Shown one piece after another: positions 10,039 through 23,697 of a DNA stretch of 64,000 bases. Within the stretch, counting starts at the first letter, position 1; each line of letters opens with the position of its first letter. This stretch comes from Viscum album (lineage: Eukaryota > Streptophyta > Magnoliopsida > Santalales > Viscaceae). The DNA lies in assembly GCA_963277665.1 (NCBI GenBank), contig OY728128.1, positions 1,863,608,988 to 1,863,672,987 on the forward strand. Direction: 5' to 3'. Below the pieces are notes generated by a model, which made no database searches, had not been told where the DNA came from, and worked only from the letters and a program-made list of their open reading frames with translations. A program made the translations under genes and the position numbers.

Positions 10039-12353
10039 AGTAATATCATGAATTCCTATTTATAATTTTACTAATGACCCTAAGGAAGGATAATTTGTAT
10101 GAAAATTTTACAACGTTTCAATATTAGTGCCAAATGGTTTTGATTTTGGGTCACATAATCTCAAGAGATGGTATAGTAGTAGAACCATCAAAGACAGAGG
10201 CTATTGAAATATGGATTAGACCAACCTCGATGGCTAAGATCCATAGTTTTCATATTTTAACTAGATATTATCGATAGTTTGTGGAGAATTTCTCAGAAAT
10301 ATGTAATCCTCCAACTGTGTTAACTCAAAACGGTGTTAAGTTCCGCTTGAAAGTTTAATGTGAAGAAAATTTCAAGAAAATGAATAGATGGATGGTTAGT
10401 GAAACTGTTCTATCATTTTATTGTAATAGAAATGGGTTTATAATTTATTGTGATGCATACAAGAAGAAATTGGATGTGTTCTTATTCAAAAAAAACATGG
10501 TTATATACTATGTCTTATGACAGTTGATGATTCATTAGAAAAATTACCCAAATCCTTATTTGAATTTAGCATAAGTAATCATTGAATAAAAGATTTGGAG
10601 GCATCATCCTTTTGGAGAAACTATGATACACATACCAATCTTAAATGTTTAAAATATATATTTGCACAGAAGTAGTTTCACATGCTCTAGAGAAGATGCT
10701 TCAAGTTGATGTAGGATTATGACTTCTCAATATATTACCACAATTGGAATGAAAAACACGGTGATTGATGCTTTTATTTGGAAAGATCATGCTAGAATTT
10801 TTATGATGAGGATCACAAAAGATCATATATTTTTGTATTTTCAATGCTTGGATTTTGAAATCATGAAATCAGGGTAAAATATTATCTTTCTCAAGTGAAT
10901 TTTCAACACTATATCCAAGGGAATATTAAGGAGGTGTATAAGGAAGATGAATACCAGCAAATGAAGGGCAGAAATGTTCCTGACATTAACCATGATCAGG
11001 ATGGAATGATAAAGTTCCGGAACCATGTATGTGTTCCTTCCATGCCACATTTAAAGAAGGTTCTATTAGAGGAAGCACATAGTTAATCATTCTCTATACA
11101 TCCTAGATGTAAAAATATGTATGGGGATTTGAAATAACAATTCTGGTGGGATGGCATGAAGAGATATATCACAGAGTTTTTATCACTTTGTGGGGTATTC
11201 AATCATGTTATGGCTTATAGACAAAAGCCTAGATAGATTTTGAATACATTACCTATAACATAATGGTAATGGGAGAACAGCAGTATATATTTTTTAGTGG
11301 GACAAACCAGAAACTCTAAAGGCTTTAATACTATATTGGTGGTAGTCAATTTCCATGCTGATTCAAAAAACATCATTTCTATAAGAGAAAAATTCTCTCT
11401 TGATCTGATTGCCACAATATACATTACGGAAGTTGTAAGGTAGCATAGAGTATGAAATTCTATTATATAAGATTGATATCAGATAATTACCTCAATTTTA
11501 TGGTGAATTATTAATAAAGAACATGATATATAGTTGAATTTTATAATGACTTATCGTCCTCAAATGGGTGGTAAGTCTGAGAGCACAATTCAATCCCAAG
11601 AGGATATGTTGAGATCCTATTTTGTGGATTTCAAAGGTGGTTGAGATCAACACTTTCCTCTGGTTATGTTTTCATACAACAATATATTTAAATCAAGAAT
11701 TAAGATTCCACCATATGAAGACCTCTATGGGAAGAAATATTGAGCTCCCACATTTTGGGATGAGGTTGGAGAATGAAATATATTTGGACCTCAAATCGCT
11801 GAAGAAATGATTGATAATCATAGAACCATTTAGTAGAAAATCAATGTAGCTCAAAGTTGGATGAAATTTTATAATGGTAACTATCAATGTTATGTAGTGT
11901 TTACCTATTTAGAAAATTTGTTTTAATGATTCTGAACCTAAAATAATGTTATGATACTTAGGATGAAAGGAAAACTAATCCCTAGGTATATCGTCCCATT
12001 TGAAATTATTGACTGTATTGGGATAGTAGCCTAACACTTGGAACATCATAAAAATATCTCTCATTTCCAAGATATATTCTATGAATCTCTCTTGAGGATG
12101 TATATACCTAACCCTTAACATGTATTTAACTTTGAGGTCATACCAATGGAGCATGATCTTTCTTACGAGGAAAAACCTGTTGAAATTCTCGACCAATCAG
12201 AGAAAGTTCTATAGAACAGGACCACTCACTTGTTCATTGTTTTATGGGTAAATCACCAGTTAGAGGAAGCTACATGGTTTCTTTCAGATATGATAAAGCA
12301 TAAATATAATCATCTTTTAACCGTGTGATGAATTTCTAGGGTAAAATTTATTT
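10039..12353 (+). pseudogene. E2: decayed gypsy pol (RT end, RNase H, integrase, chromodomain)
   Basis: Starting where E1 ends, fragments of a Tekay-like polyprotein can be read in shifting frames with many stops. They are the reverse-transcriptase end (GHIISRDGI, about 10145-10175), RNase H (IYCDAYKK near 10445, LKYIFAQK near 10655), the integrase zinc-finger region (LLEEAHS and FSIHP, about 11063-11103, then FWWDGMKRYITEF), the integrase core around 11330-11610, and a chromodomain tail (12180-12300, with VLWVNHQLEEATW). The order matches E1. E1 therefore inserted into the reverse-transcriptase region of E2; the 5' part of E2 lies left of the window. No protein could be made. Confidence 0.9.
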
Positions 12354-12366
12354 GAAGGGGGTAGAA
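12354..12366 (+). other. E2 polypurine tract
   Basis: GAAGGGGGTAGAA directly precedes the LTR start TGTAATATCC at 12367, in the same arrangement as the E1 tract at 6468-6478. Confidence 0.8.
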
Positions 12367-15300
12367 TGTAATATCCTGGGTTTTTACAGACATGTTTTTC
12401 GAATAAATTTAAATTTTCATTTACATCATGAAATTCAATATGTAAAATATTCTTATCACATGAAACACTAAATTGGTGTATGTTATATGCAACACCAACT
12501 TCGCTTATGATGCACACAGCACTGAGTTTTTGTACAATACATGCAACAATCAGTTTCTATGAATCATATTTTTTACTATTTTAATTATTGAAATAAGATA
12601 AATATTACCTAGTTGTTAAACAATGATATATGAATAGTATTAACTAATTTTAAAATATTTTTTTTTATTTTTTTATATAAATAAGGCATATTGATAATAA
12701 ATGATATGATTTTTTGTTAAAGTATTTTTTTTTGTTTAAAAACATTCATTCCTTGAATGAACCACATATAATAATGATAGTAATTTTAGACACATTGATA
12801 AATTTAATTTTTTAAAATAAAATATATTTTTCAATTCATAACTTCGATATTAAATTTTGATGAATTTTTCGGATTTGTTTGAGAAACTTCAATTTTTGAT
12901 GAATAATAAAAAATACATCTTTTTAGTTGAGAACTACCTTTTCTCAAATTAATTTATAATGATTAATGATATTGTAAAATTTTTTTTAAGGTCACATTAG
13001 ATACATATTAAATCTATTAATAAAATTTAATTCATTCTAATCTTCTTCACTTTGAAAGTGAAAAAAAATTCTTAACAAAATTTTGAACACTTTCCTACTT
13101 TAAAACCTCGTTATTTCATTCCATCCACTGGATTGGAAGTAATCTTAATTTATCTACTTCTATGAAGTGAATTTAAAGAATCTGACATAAACCATTTAGT
13201 CAATATAATATTTAGATACTTCTAATACCATGTTATTTTTTTACCAAAATGCTTAGTAAGAGTGATTAAAACAAATCTTAGTAGTTAAGGAGAAATTAAG
13301 CTTAATTAGAAACAAAAAAACTAAATTTAAGGGCCCAAATGACATAGAAACTTTTATAACACCCGTTGTTTGTCCATATTTTTTCCATAAACCTTCCATT
13401 ATTTAGTTTATTTTTTATGACTTATTTTAGGTGATAACATGTTGACATCGAACTTTCTTCTAGAAATTCCAAGTGAGTCATTTTCCTTCAATTTTAAAGG
13501 CCACACCACCTTTGACCAATCCTCACACCTATCAAACCATTTATCTTCTACCACAACATGACCAATCCTCTTACCATAAATACTCACTTAAATATTGTAT
13601 CCTCCATTTTGGAATAAATCCTCTTAAGAAATGCTTTGGGAAAAAACCAAAAGGACTTACCCGATTATGATGTAACATCTTCTCTCAAGATCCTTTCCTT
13701 TACTTTCCATATCCACCCCTCCACTCTCTTTATTCCCTTCTTGTGTGAAAACAGTACTATCATCAATATACTAGTATTTTCCTATGGAAATATTATGACC
13801 CAAAATTACACACACCTCCATCTAATGGATGTTTAACATACTATTTCTATGTATGATGAACTACTACCTCACATAATGATGGTAGTTAATTTATCCTTTA
13901 CCAACAAACATGGTGGCCATTATGATAGGCATACTATTTAATTAGGTCATATATTATATTAAATATGTATTTTAGCTTCTACAATCCATTTACAAAACAC
14001 ATATCTTTATATTCCATTTGGTGTTAATATGATAATCTCGTTTGAGTAAGTGGGGATTACCAGCCATCCAAGTGGAGTGATTCATTCACCCACCAAATGG
14101 AATGTATTACGAAAATGTTTCATGAAAATATATGATATATATAATATATTCATGCTACTAGAATAATTATATATATATATATATATTATTTACACAATTT
14201 CATTCAATGCGAAAATAATGAGGGAAACAACATTCATGCATTTGTATGGCTTACCATCTCAACGAACAGTGAATTCTGTTCCGTAGTCCAATATAATATA
14301 GATTATTATAATAAGAATATATTTTATATAACTGATATTTATATCATGTTTATAATTCAAGAATCATTATATTTTTATAAGGACCAAATATTTAACAAAT
14401 TAAGACCCATTCAATGAATAAAGTTAATTTTACCCAAATGGAAACTTCAACATAGGATCACTGACAAGTTTGTAATATAAATTCATAATAAAAACCTATA
14501 TGGAATTATTTAAAATACTACTCCTCTATAAATTATTTATAATAAATATATATTTATTATATAGGCATCTTGAATGAGTACGGAGAGAGTGAGGATACAA
14601 GGTTAGGTGATTTTCATCTCACTATTAATGTTTCTAAGACTAACGCATTGTTTTCCACTTATTACTTTTCTGTGATGTATGTACTTCCCATTATTTAATT
14701 ATATTTATATTTTTCATCCATTTATAGGTATTCTTATATCCATTGTATGATCTTTCTTTTATGCGGTGTATCATTTAAAAGTTTCTAATTTGATAAAACA
14801 ATTTTTCCTCAATTAGACTTTTGGGAGACTCCTATTTTGTTATGAACTAAAACTATTATTTGATGTGTACAAACATCAATTTTAATTTTTATATCATTAA
14901 TCTCCTTATATTCGTTTAAATTAATATTTATTTAGTTTCCTTATCTTATATGGTAAGAATTATCCAAAGTCACCAATTTATAAGAGTTCATTGATAAAAT
15001 CTCCACAATGTATTCAAGATTATTTATGTTTATGATTCCTTTGATGAAATTATTTGATCCATCATTTTTTAGTATTGATAATTTAAATATACTCTTTTTA
15101 TTCAAGATATCCTAATTTATTAGTACCAATTATCTAATCTTCGGTATATAAGATAACGATTTAGTAAAATTTGGCCACCTTTCTATTAGGTCAGAAATCT
15201 ATTATATTCCAAACAATTTTTTTCAAAAAAAATTCAATGGAACCTTAAAGATAAAACGAAGTGAAAATGGATTTTAAAAATGTTTTACTATGTTCTATGC

Positions 15301-16308
15301 ATCATCTATAGGTTTTGAAATATATTTTCAATGAAAAATTATTTGAAAAGGGTTTTTGTAATAATAATATTTTTTTAAAGAAGAAAGGATATTTTCCTCA
15401 TGAAATGTCTTAAATGATATTTCAAAATTCTTCCCCACCATAGATAACATCCATTGGGGTTACTCGTGCCTTCATCGGGAAATTATTCAATTTGTCCATT
15501 CATACCCTATCTCTACGTGTATTATGTTTTTATGGCATGATGTTATGAAACCTATTTCTCTTTCACAGGTATTATAATATTGTAACCCAATTATTTTACT
15601 ATGATGGTATGAGTAGTGAACTCAGGCTACTATGAGGGTCTCGTGAGTGAACCATGACTACTTATATGGCCATGAGAGTGAACCATGACTAATATTATAT
15701 ATGTAGAGTTAACTCATGCTACTATGACACTGATAGAAATGAACCGTGAATATTATGATAGTCCTGACATCAATGCCTTTTCTACTTTGAAAATTTTATA
15801 TTCTTATGTGTTTTCCACAATTCCATGTCTTACTCCTATGTGATTAATTCATGGATTATTCTGATTACTTCCTTTTGATTCATATTTTATGAACATCCAC
15901 ACGTTTTCCATGATTCATGTGTATGATATTTGATATGCATGGTATGATCTTCTATTTTCATGAGCACAATATCATAACCTTCTGCTCATGTTTAAGCTTA
16001 CATGTCTGCCTTTTTAACACTTACTAAGAATTTGAGCTCAGCCCTTTTAATGATTCCTTCCCCAGGTATTGAAAATATGTATTATATTTGAGGTGTCTAT
16101 GAAGGGTTCTAGTCTTGAAGAACCTTGTAGGATATAATGTAGCTCATTTATTTACCAATGTTTATGTTTCCATGTTTCAAAAGCTAGTAGACTAGTATGG
16201 TCTTGTTTTGTCTATTTGTGTAATGTTTATATATTACCAAAGAGCTATGTAATGTTAATGTTTTTAAATATAGGGACTCTATATGGATGGAATGCTGAGA
16301 GGGCATCA
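12367..16308 (+). repeat. E2 3' LTR, old (about 3.9 kb)
   Basis: The start is fixed by the polypurine tract. Blocks collinear with the E1 LTR are visible: the early A/T-rich stretch with GATGAATAATAAAAAATAC (12898-12916), the block GAGTACGGAGAGAGTGAGG (about 14576), and the late block with TTTGAGCTCAGCCCTTTTAATG (about 16031). The right end is judged from GGGACTCT...GGGCATCA aligning with the E1 end GACTCTGGGTAGC...GGGCATTACA; it may be off by some tens of bases. A TA microsatellite lies at 14168-14186. No usable TATA box was seen, and open frames inside it (13473-13836) have no recognisable product. Confidence 0.82.
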
Positions 16309-17740
16309 CCTGATCTGGATGTCAATCCCCGGTTTCAACACCAAAGGTGCCTGACACACTAGAGGGCATTAGAAGAGTCAATGATACATGTTTGGAGGGT
16401 GATGAATGATCCATGTTGACATATATGCGTACATTGTGAGATCCGACTAGCATAACTATAGGGCATTGTGAGAGTCATTCTATATGACCAGGTGTTATTG
16501 AGATATTTTTATAACATGTATTGCATCCTCCATATGAGTTAAAATAAATTTCTGATGAACTCTACAATGTATTTCTGGATAGCTTGGAGGTCTTCGCGAG
16601 ATGTGTGCGGCTTTCGTAGGGATACTATGTGACTTTCGTTAACATGTCTAGGGGACTTCGTATTATCGAAATATTGTACCGAAGGAGGGTTGAGAGATCT
16701 CGGTGACATTTATTTATGATGTTTCATGTCCTAGTTGGTTCTAACATTATAATCAACGTATAAGTTCATCGTATGGGTATCTCATCTTTTAGTCATTGTT
16801 TTAGACATTTATTGCAAATGTATTATATTTTTTGAGTTTTATATTTATTTATTATTATTTTTAATTATAAAATTTCTGGGATTTTTTTCACATGATCCAA
16901 CATAATTATGTCATATTATCTATTAATGGTCACACGATGTGCTTATTAAATCTCTATTATATCTATGGTTGTACTCTGAATCAAAAATAATAGGATGCTT
17001 TTCTATTCATGAGATCAGATTCTATGAGTAATTTCCTCTAGTCCCTAGGTGCTTTGGTGTGAGGTTCACTGAAAAATTACATCTATGATAAGATTCCATT
17101 ATTTTTGTTGTGAGGTATTTATAAGCCTTCAAATCCTGGTTTCATTACACATTGCATGGAATGTATCACATGAATCCATGCTAGAGTCGGTGGTGAACTA
17201 TGGTGTCATGATTTTTTCTAGTTCCCATCATAAGGCATTCTGGGGTCACGAAATATTTTTAGTGACCATAAGATCATGCCATCAATGAATCCATTATTGG
17301 ATTATTTCAAATTAAGGTGTTCTTTCCAAATCATATTGACATTCCAAGGGACTATAATATTATCTAAACGACCTATCCAAGTACTTTCACGAGATCCAGA
17401 TTCAAATTAGAATACCATCATATGATCTAAAGTGTCCTTTTTGGAACCATTCATGACACACAGATGTCTTGTCAGAGTGGCATTATGTATTCAGTCCCCC
17501 ATGGCTAAGGGTTTTGTAAGACAATGATGTAAATAGAAAATGCATGTCAGGAGAGTTTTACAATTATGAGAGGCTCTTATCATATCCCTATTTATTTTCG
17601 ATGTTTATTTTTCAAAGGATGAGGATATCATGAGGTTTTATGATTATTGTGAAAGACAACCACTCTACCTCATGGTGATGTGTCGCATAACCATGAATGG
17701 ATTTGAAGAGATGTGTGGGAATTTAAAGGACAATTCCAAC
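16309..17740. other. Unassigned sequence between E2 LTR and TR-GAG element
   Basis: About 1.4 kb, less A/T-rich than its surroundings. Two imperfect copies of ACTAGAGGGCATTAGAAGAG occur 97 bases apart (16358 and 16455). The 67-codon frame at 17085-17288 has no recognisable motif. Before the TR-GAG insertion this stretch was continuous with 26666 onward. I see no family motif; it may be further retroelement interior. Confidence 0.5.
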
Positions 17741-17745
17741 TGTTT
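17741..17745. repeat. Left target-site duplication of TR-GAG element (TGTTT)
   Basis: TGTTT immediately left of the LTR at 17746 is repeated exactly at 26661-26665, right after the other LTR. A 5-base duplication is what LTR-retrotransposon integrase produces. Confidence 0.88.
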
Positions 17746-20712
17746 TGAGAGGACCAGATTTGGATATACATAACACTGATAGGGGGTGAATCAGTGTTGG
17801 GGACTTTTTAAACAAATTAAATCTTTTATCCTTATACCTCTTGACCTGTTAGGATCATGATTCTCCTAATCCTTTTTCCATATATCAGGGAAAAATAAAG
17901 GGTTTAAAAATATGCACATGATATTTTTACAGGGTTCAACACTCAATAATAGTAGCTACATCCTTTCCATGCATGGATATGACCAGTGCATGGATTCTCC
18001 AATATGATGTGATATGCTATTATAGTGGAGTAACAAGGAAAAAAATCCTCTAGTCTATGTGGGTCCCTACACTTTGGAGGGGGTGGGAAACAATCCTCTT
18101 CCCTAGACAGGTGATAGACCAGTCCAACTTGCAACCTCTATCTGGTTCATTATACTACCTATAATGACAACATTATTCCTTCTTTGAAAGGTAGGTTCTG
18201 CTCTTCGTCTTCTTTAGAGCTCTTTACTTGATTACTTGCAAATTATTAGGGAAGCAATTATTCCTTCATTACTTCTCTTCTTTTCTATTGCAACACGTAC
18301 TGCACTAGACTTCTTATTTATTCTTCTTAGTGAAACAACCAACTATACTAAAAATTCTTATCTCTTCTTAGCTAGAATAGTATACCCAAATTTGATTATT
18401 TTGGCTGTGAAGATCAGCTTGCTTGGCATCATCAAAATATTTTCTTTTGTTCTTTTTCATGTATGCATGTGATCATGCAATAGAAATTAGGTTGAAACTT
18501 TTCTTTCCTTTATTTCTTCTTCATATTTACTCACGTGTACACAATTGTTTTTAATCCCTTATTTAAGTTACGTAACATGTGCATGAGCTTACATGCATGC
18601 ATGAATTATCCTATTCTTCTTCCTGTGTGAAATACCTTAATGAATATGGTTCATTAAATACACACACTCGGCCTCTTCCTTCTATTTCTTTACATTCTTC
18701 CACTTGCATTTAGTTAGGTTGTTTCTTTAGACGTGTTGTTTATCAACAAACCAGAATGGGTGAAGCCCTTTATTTGTTAGAGATTCTTCTTCACACAAGT
18801 GTACAAGGCCTTGGGATCCTTCAACCATAGCACATACATTCTTGAATGGATTATTATTTTTCTCTTGCAAACACATGATCCCTCGGGATTATTCAAATCA
18901 AACACACAATTTTATTAAATTCACCACTTTTGATCTCCTCCATCTTTAGAAATGAACCCCTACCCATAGTAGAATACAAATAATCAAACATGAGGGTGTT
19001 CTTACATTACTTCGTGAAACCAAGATTTCCACATGTCACTTTCTTCATGAAAGGATGAAAATATATATTTTTTTGGCATGAAGTGCACAATTCTGCCTCA
19101 TCGCCAAACTCATTCAGAGAGTATATCAATCACTGGCTCATGATGGAATGGATTTCACGGAGTACAACCAGGGTTTTTAAAAAACCTAATGCTTGTTCGG
19201 GTTCCATTTTTTCATGATGAAATTCAATATTGAATAGCACATGTTGAAGGCTTGCAGGTTGTCATCTTCCCAGAGCCGAAATATCACAGGACTCCTGTTT
19301 TCTCTTTGCAATGTGGTTCACAGGGAGATGCTCTGTTTTCCAAAACAGAAGATCTCAAGTATAAGGGAGCATCTATTCTTCTCTCCTCAGGTTCCTCCTT
19401 CTATCAGATAGGGGAGAACCTCTTCTGCATTCAAATCCGCAGATCGCACATTAAGATCGATGCTTTGAATTCCTAAGATCTTTGCCTTCACCATTTAAAA
19501 ACTATGTATCAAAGACTTGTCAAAAGTATCAGGTGTTTCCTTTTTCTGAATGCGAGCTCCTATCAGTGTGCATGGATTTATGATCACAAGAAAAATTCTC
19601 ATGCATGAATCTTGCACGAATCCATGTGGCCTCGACAACTCCATTTTCCTCGGCCGAAACTTCTTCCTCGAGATATTGCATGCATGAATGATGTAGATTT
19701 CATGCATGTTCTTAGTTCGATAAGACAATCACCATGATGAAGTTTTCATGATCAACACTAACCAAGAGCGCGACCATAGTGGATCATCAGTGGCGACGGG
19801 GACCAGTGGTGTCAGGTTACTCTCTATACGATCAGGGGTTGAAGACGATGCCATAGTCATTGGATCACATCATACTAATATCAGATAACCATGATTATAA
19901 CATATGATTTTGGATGATTCGTGTGGTTGAGATCTCTCGTGAGATTAGATGAGGGGCTAGGATTTCCACCGCGTTTAAAAAATGTGTCCCACCTCAAAAT
20001 ATGCCTCATTCTTCTCACGTTTTATCAATAAAATACTATGGAAAAGTGGTCAGAATTCTCCTCTCCCCCCTCTGGTGCCACCCCAAACCGATTCTATGTG
20101 GGAGTGCTTCTGTGCCCACATATTCCTCTACAGGGGATCTCTAATGCCCACTATGCATCCGTATGAATGGGTTTATCATCGTGCATGCACTCCTACAAGA
20201 ATATAGAGAGCCCAAATATGCCTCTTGTGGGATGGCTCTACCTAGGCTTCCATATGTGTGCGGTTTACCTCATGTGGTCCCGTATATGACTCGGGTTGAG
20301 GATGGGGTATCTAGCTCATGGGATGGATGCAATTTTTTAGTAGGCCATGTAATTAGTACTTGGTAGAAAATTAACTATACAAAAATGCTTGGCCACCAGA
20401 AAAACATAATTCACATGCTTGGATACCACCTTCAAGTGATAAGACCATGCCACTACGTTCTTTTCTTCTTCTTCCATTCGTTTTTGGATTATTAAATAAA
20501 TAGTACTTCAATCATCCATAAAATGATGATACTTCAATGTTGTAAACATATAAAAAACATGATAAAAAGTTCGAAGTACTTTTCATGATCAGTAAATCAA
20601 ACGTCTGATTTTCATTCTATATATCACTTAAGAGAGTGTCATTAACCATAATTTTCATTCATTGACATCATTGAACACAAATATAACTCAATTAATAAAG
20701 TGGTCCCAAATA
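17746..20712 (-). repeat. TR-GAG 3' LTR
   Basis: Collinear along its whole length with 23698-26660. Clear shared blocks are TGAGAGGACCA at the left edge, GTAGCTACATCCTTTCCATG, the GGGTGAAGCCCTTT block (18759 and 24710) and CAATTA...GGTCCCAAA at the right edge. Several CATGCATG (RY-type) motifs are present. None of the open frames inside it (18236-18472, 19252-19476, 19982-20366) is conserved as a reading frame in the other copy, so I do not call genes. Confidence 0.88.
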
Positions 20713-20724
20713 TCTACCCCTTTG
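20713..20724 (-). other. TR-GAG polypurine tract
   Basis: Plus-strand TCTACCCCTTTG next to the inner LTR edge reads CAAAGGGGTAGA in element orientation, directly before the 3' LTR. Confidence 0.72.
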
Positions 20725-21702
20725 TATTTGTGGGAAATAACCATGGTTTTTATTCTAAATGAATGTGTCAATGTGAGTCATCACTTCTTTCTCTCTCAAT
20801 TTTTTTTCACTTCTCTCCCGCTTATTGACAAGAAATACTATGGTCATGGGAAGAGGGGTATCAATCCTTATTCAAGAAATTTACCATCAATCATTTCAAT
20901 CTATGTATACTTGAGCAATGATCAGTGTAGAAAAAAAGAGGATTTGATTTAGACAACAGAGTTGTCCATTATTCACCGAATCATGATACCTCATTAAATG
21001 AGAACCCATGAGATTTTACATAAGGGGTTTCCACTTTCATTGTAGAAATATGACAGTAAATTTGATATGAAATAATCAACCTGATACTCCAGCACTCACT
21101 TCAACAAATGAATCAAAAACATTCAACTGTAAAATGAAGGATATGTGACCTTGGAACAATTTCATTCTTCTTATTTCACTGTGTAATTTTAGTTACCCCC
21201 CCTAAAAATAATATTTATTATGAGTAACCAAGAATCATAGATTGATAAATGACATACCTTTTCCAATAACAAGATTTCTAGACAATCTTCAGAGTAATTA
21301 AATTTGATACCAACTGATGTTGATACCAATTGAAATAATGACACTGGAGGCTTCTTCATATGTCTCCCCATCAAGGGAACATGTCTTATAACTGATTCTC
21401 AGGTTCTCCCCATAAGATCTTAACTCACCAAAAATTCCTTGTTTTGTAAGAACAAATACAAAACACAAATATTTAATGGAATAAGGTGGATCCTCCTTGC
21501 TCCATCAATGTTAAACAAAGTGTTGAGATGATCTTCTCAACCTAGATGATCCATTATTCACACATTCAAGATTGATCTTCAATAATAACTCTGACTGTGT
21601 GGACCTCACTATTTCATCCATATCATTGGGTGTGAATCTTCTTTACTCAAAGGATTTTAGAGCAGTAGAATCTTCTGGTGCAACATTCACCTTTTTGAGG
21701 AA
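20725..21702 (-). other. TR-GAG region downstream of gag, no product recognised
   Basis: Nearly 1 kb between the end of the Gag-like frame and the polypurine tract. Short frames only (20662-20952 plus, 21189-21374 minus), with no motif. In an autonomous element pol would occupy this position; here it is missing. Confidence 0.55.
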
Positions 21703-23542
21703 TTATTTTTTAGCTGGAGTAAATTCAAAGCATCTTATAACAGTATGACCAGCCTTATTGCACCTCACACAAAGAACTTCTTTGCATTCATGTAGAATCT
21801 TCTTTTTTCTTTTATCACAAGTCTTAGCATGTGAATCTTCCATATTTCTCATTATTTCTAATTCTTCTGGCCAAACCACCAATATATAATTAGGGACTGA
21901 CGCATCAAGATTGGATTTTCTATTTGGCTTTTTAATAGTGGAATCCCTATTAGTTGTTTGTTTGGATGACCCACCCTTCACCTTCATAGATTTAGAATCT
22001 AAGGACTTCTCAACTTTCCCCCTTAGAGACTTCTTGGGAGTGTTTTCTTTTAAAAACTTCTTCTGACTACTTCCCAAGGATGATTTTTATTTCATAGCCA
22101 GCTCCTGTGATCTTCTTGTATTATCAGCTATGGGTACTTGTTGAAAAGAACATGCACCATTCATAAGGACACTCCTGTAACATACATAAAAAATGTTATG
22201 TAACATTCCAAATCTGTTCCCAATATACAGATGCTTATAGATCTGTTGTTGTTGCTTCATATTCTTTGGATTTATCCATGATGAGATGGGATTTCTCTAT
22301 GCTTTTACATTTAATGGGCTGTACCAACAATAATGTACACAATTCCCAAATCTGTTACAACACTAGAATTTAATTCTTCCCATTTTCTTTATAAGGTTTC
22401 TGAATATTCTTATTTAATTTTTGTGATTTATGTGGGGATCTATATTCCACACTCTTTCCCCAATCCACCATATCCATGGTGATTGGTTTCTTCTCACTTT
22501 TCTTTATCCACACTTTTTTAGAATTTTGCTTCCAACCAGCACTTTTTGTCGAAACAATTTTATAATGATTTGGAGAAGTTAGTATGGATGGAAGTTTTAA
22601 ATTCTCAACTACTTGTGATAGATCAATGATTGAAGCTATGATAATCATGACCCATGTTTTTGGTCTTTTGAGAGTAGAATCCTCTAGTGAGCATTGAGTA
22701 CTAGTAGAAACTGTTTCCTTTTTTTGTGGAGACTCAATATGTGTCTTCTCAAGATTGGTCTACAAATATTTGAATTCCCGAAATATCACATATAGGATGA
22801 ATTCTTGGTCCTCAATCATTGTCATATTCTCTTGACAAGCCTTATTTAGTCTATCAAGTTTATCTTCATGTATCTTTACTTTATTTTGTTATAAATAGTC
22901 ATGTTCTTTGATCTTCTTGGAGTATTCTTCCAAATATACCTCCTTGATTTCATTACTTCTTATCAACTCATATTCAAGTGTATGAATATTCTCATCTAGA
23001 TTCTTGGTGACTCCCTCCTTTTCATCAACATCTTTGAGCCATTTTGAGGAACATATTTAAAATCCCCTCTTAGTTGCTTCAAAGGATCCAACCTGTCTAG
23101 AGAGCTTTAAACATTCAATATTTTATACTTGAAACCCTTTCTCCAAAACATCAGTTTCTTCATACAAATGAATGATATTTTCCTACATGCATTAAAATAC
23201 TCTACAAAATAGGGATGTACTCTCTTTAAGAATACCATTCAGAATCATTCTTATTTTGTCAACTGATATTTCATTATATGATGTAGATTGTACATCACCA
23301 CATGTGTCAAAATTTTCATCATGAGAATAATTTCCAAATGTACTAACACAAACATATATATAATTTGAGGTAGAAAAATTATCTATATTCTTGGTGGAAT
23401 ATTTAGACACCTTCTCATAACATTCCAAGTATAGTGTGTCTTCAATGTCATCCAGATACGGAGAACCAGATCCTTCCAATTCATTATATAAGAAGGACTT
23501 CTTCTTCAACTTTCTATTCTCATTATTTGTCTTGTTCATCAT
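21703..23542 (-). pseudogene. gag: TR-GAG Gag-like protein with CCHC knuckle, interrupted
   Basis: Read on the minus strand from 23542. Three open segments (23542-23192, 116 codons; 22648-22370, 92 codons; 22077-21703, 124 codons) are linked by stop-containing stretches that still look coding. The first is acidic. The part between about 23190 and 22750 is rich in E, K and L with heptad-like spacing, suggesting a coiled coil. The third is very lysine-rich and ends with a zinc knuckle C-x2-C-x4-H-x4-C (residues 103-116, CVRCNKAGHTVIRC, bases 21771-21730), typical of the RNA-binding nucleocapsid part of Gag. A basic region plus knuckle at the C-terminus supports a particle or RNA-packaging role. 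No classical gypsy gag WW block was seen, so the capsid family is uncertain; copia-type Gag is possible. Confidence 0.75.
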
Positions 23543-23683
23543 TGTCTTGGTAGATATAGTCTTCTACTCAGAGATAACAGAATCTTCTCTGAAATTTCAC
23601 TTTATTGATAACTCAGGAAAGAATCTCAGGTCTTTAAAAGAGAATAACATCTCTATTGAGAATCCAATAGAGGTGAACCTGTC

Positions 23684-23695
23684 CCATTGATACTA
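23684..23695 (-). other. TR-GAG primer-binding site remnant
   Basis: In element orientation TAGTATCAATGG lies two bases inside the 5' LTR edge. It matches the initiator-Met primer-binding sequence TGGTATCAGAGC at 8 of 12 positions. Placement next to the LTR is right; decay explains the mismatches. Confidence 0.6.
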
Positions 23696-23697
23696 AT

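Noticed and set aside
12660..12740. T-rich runs in the E2 LTR as poly(A) tails of inserted LINE or SINE elements
   Set aside because: No target duplication or LINE/SINE body beside them; T runs are frequent throughout this A/T-rich DNA.
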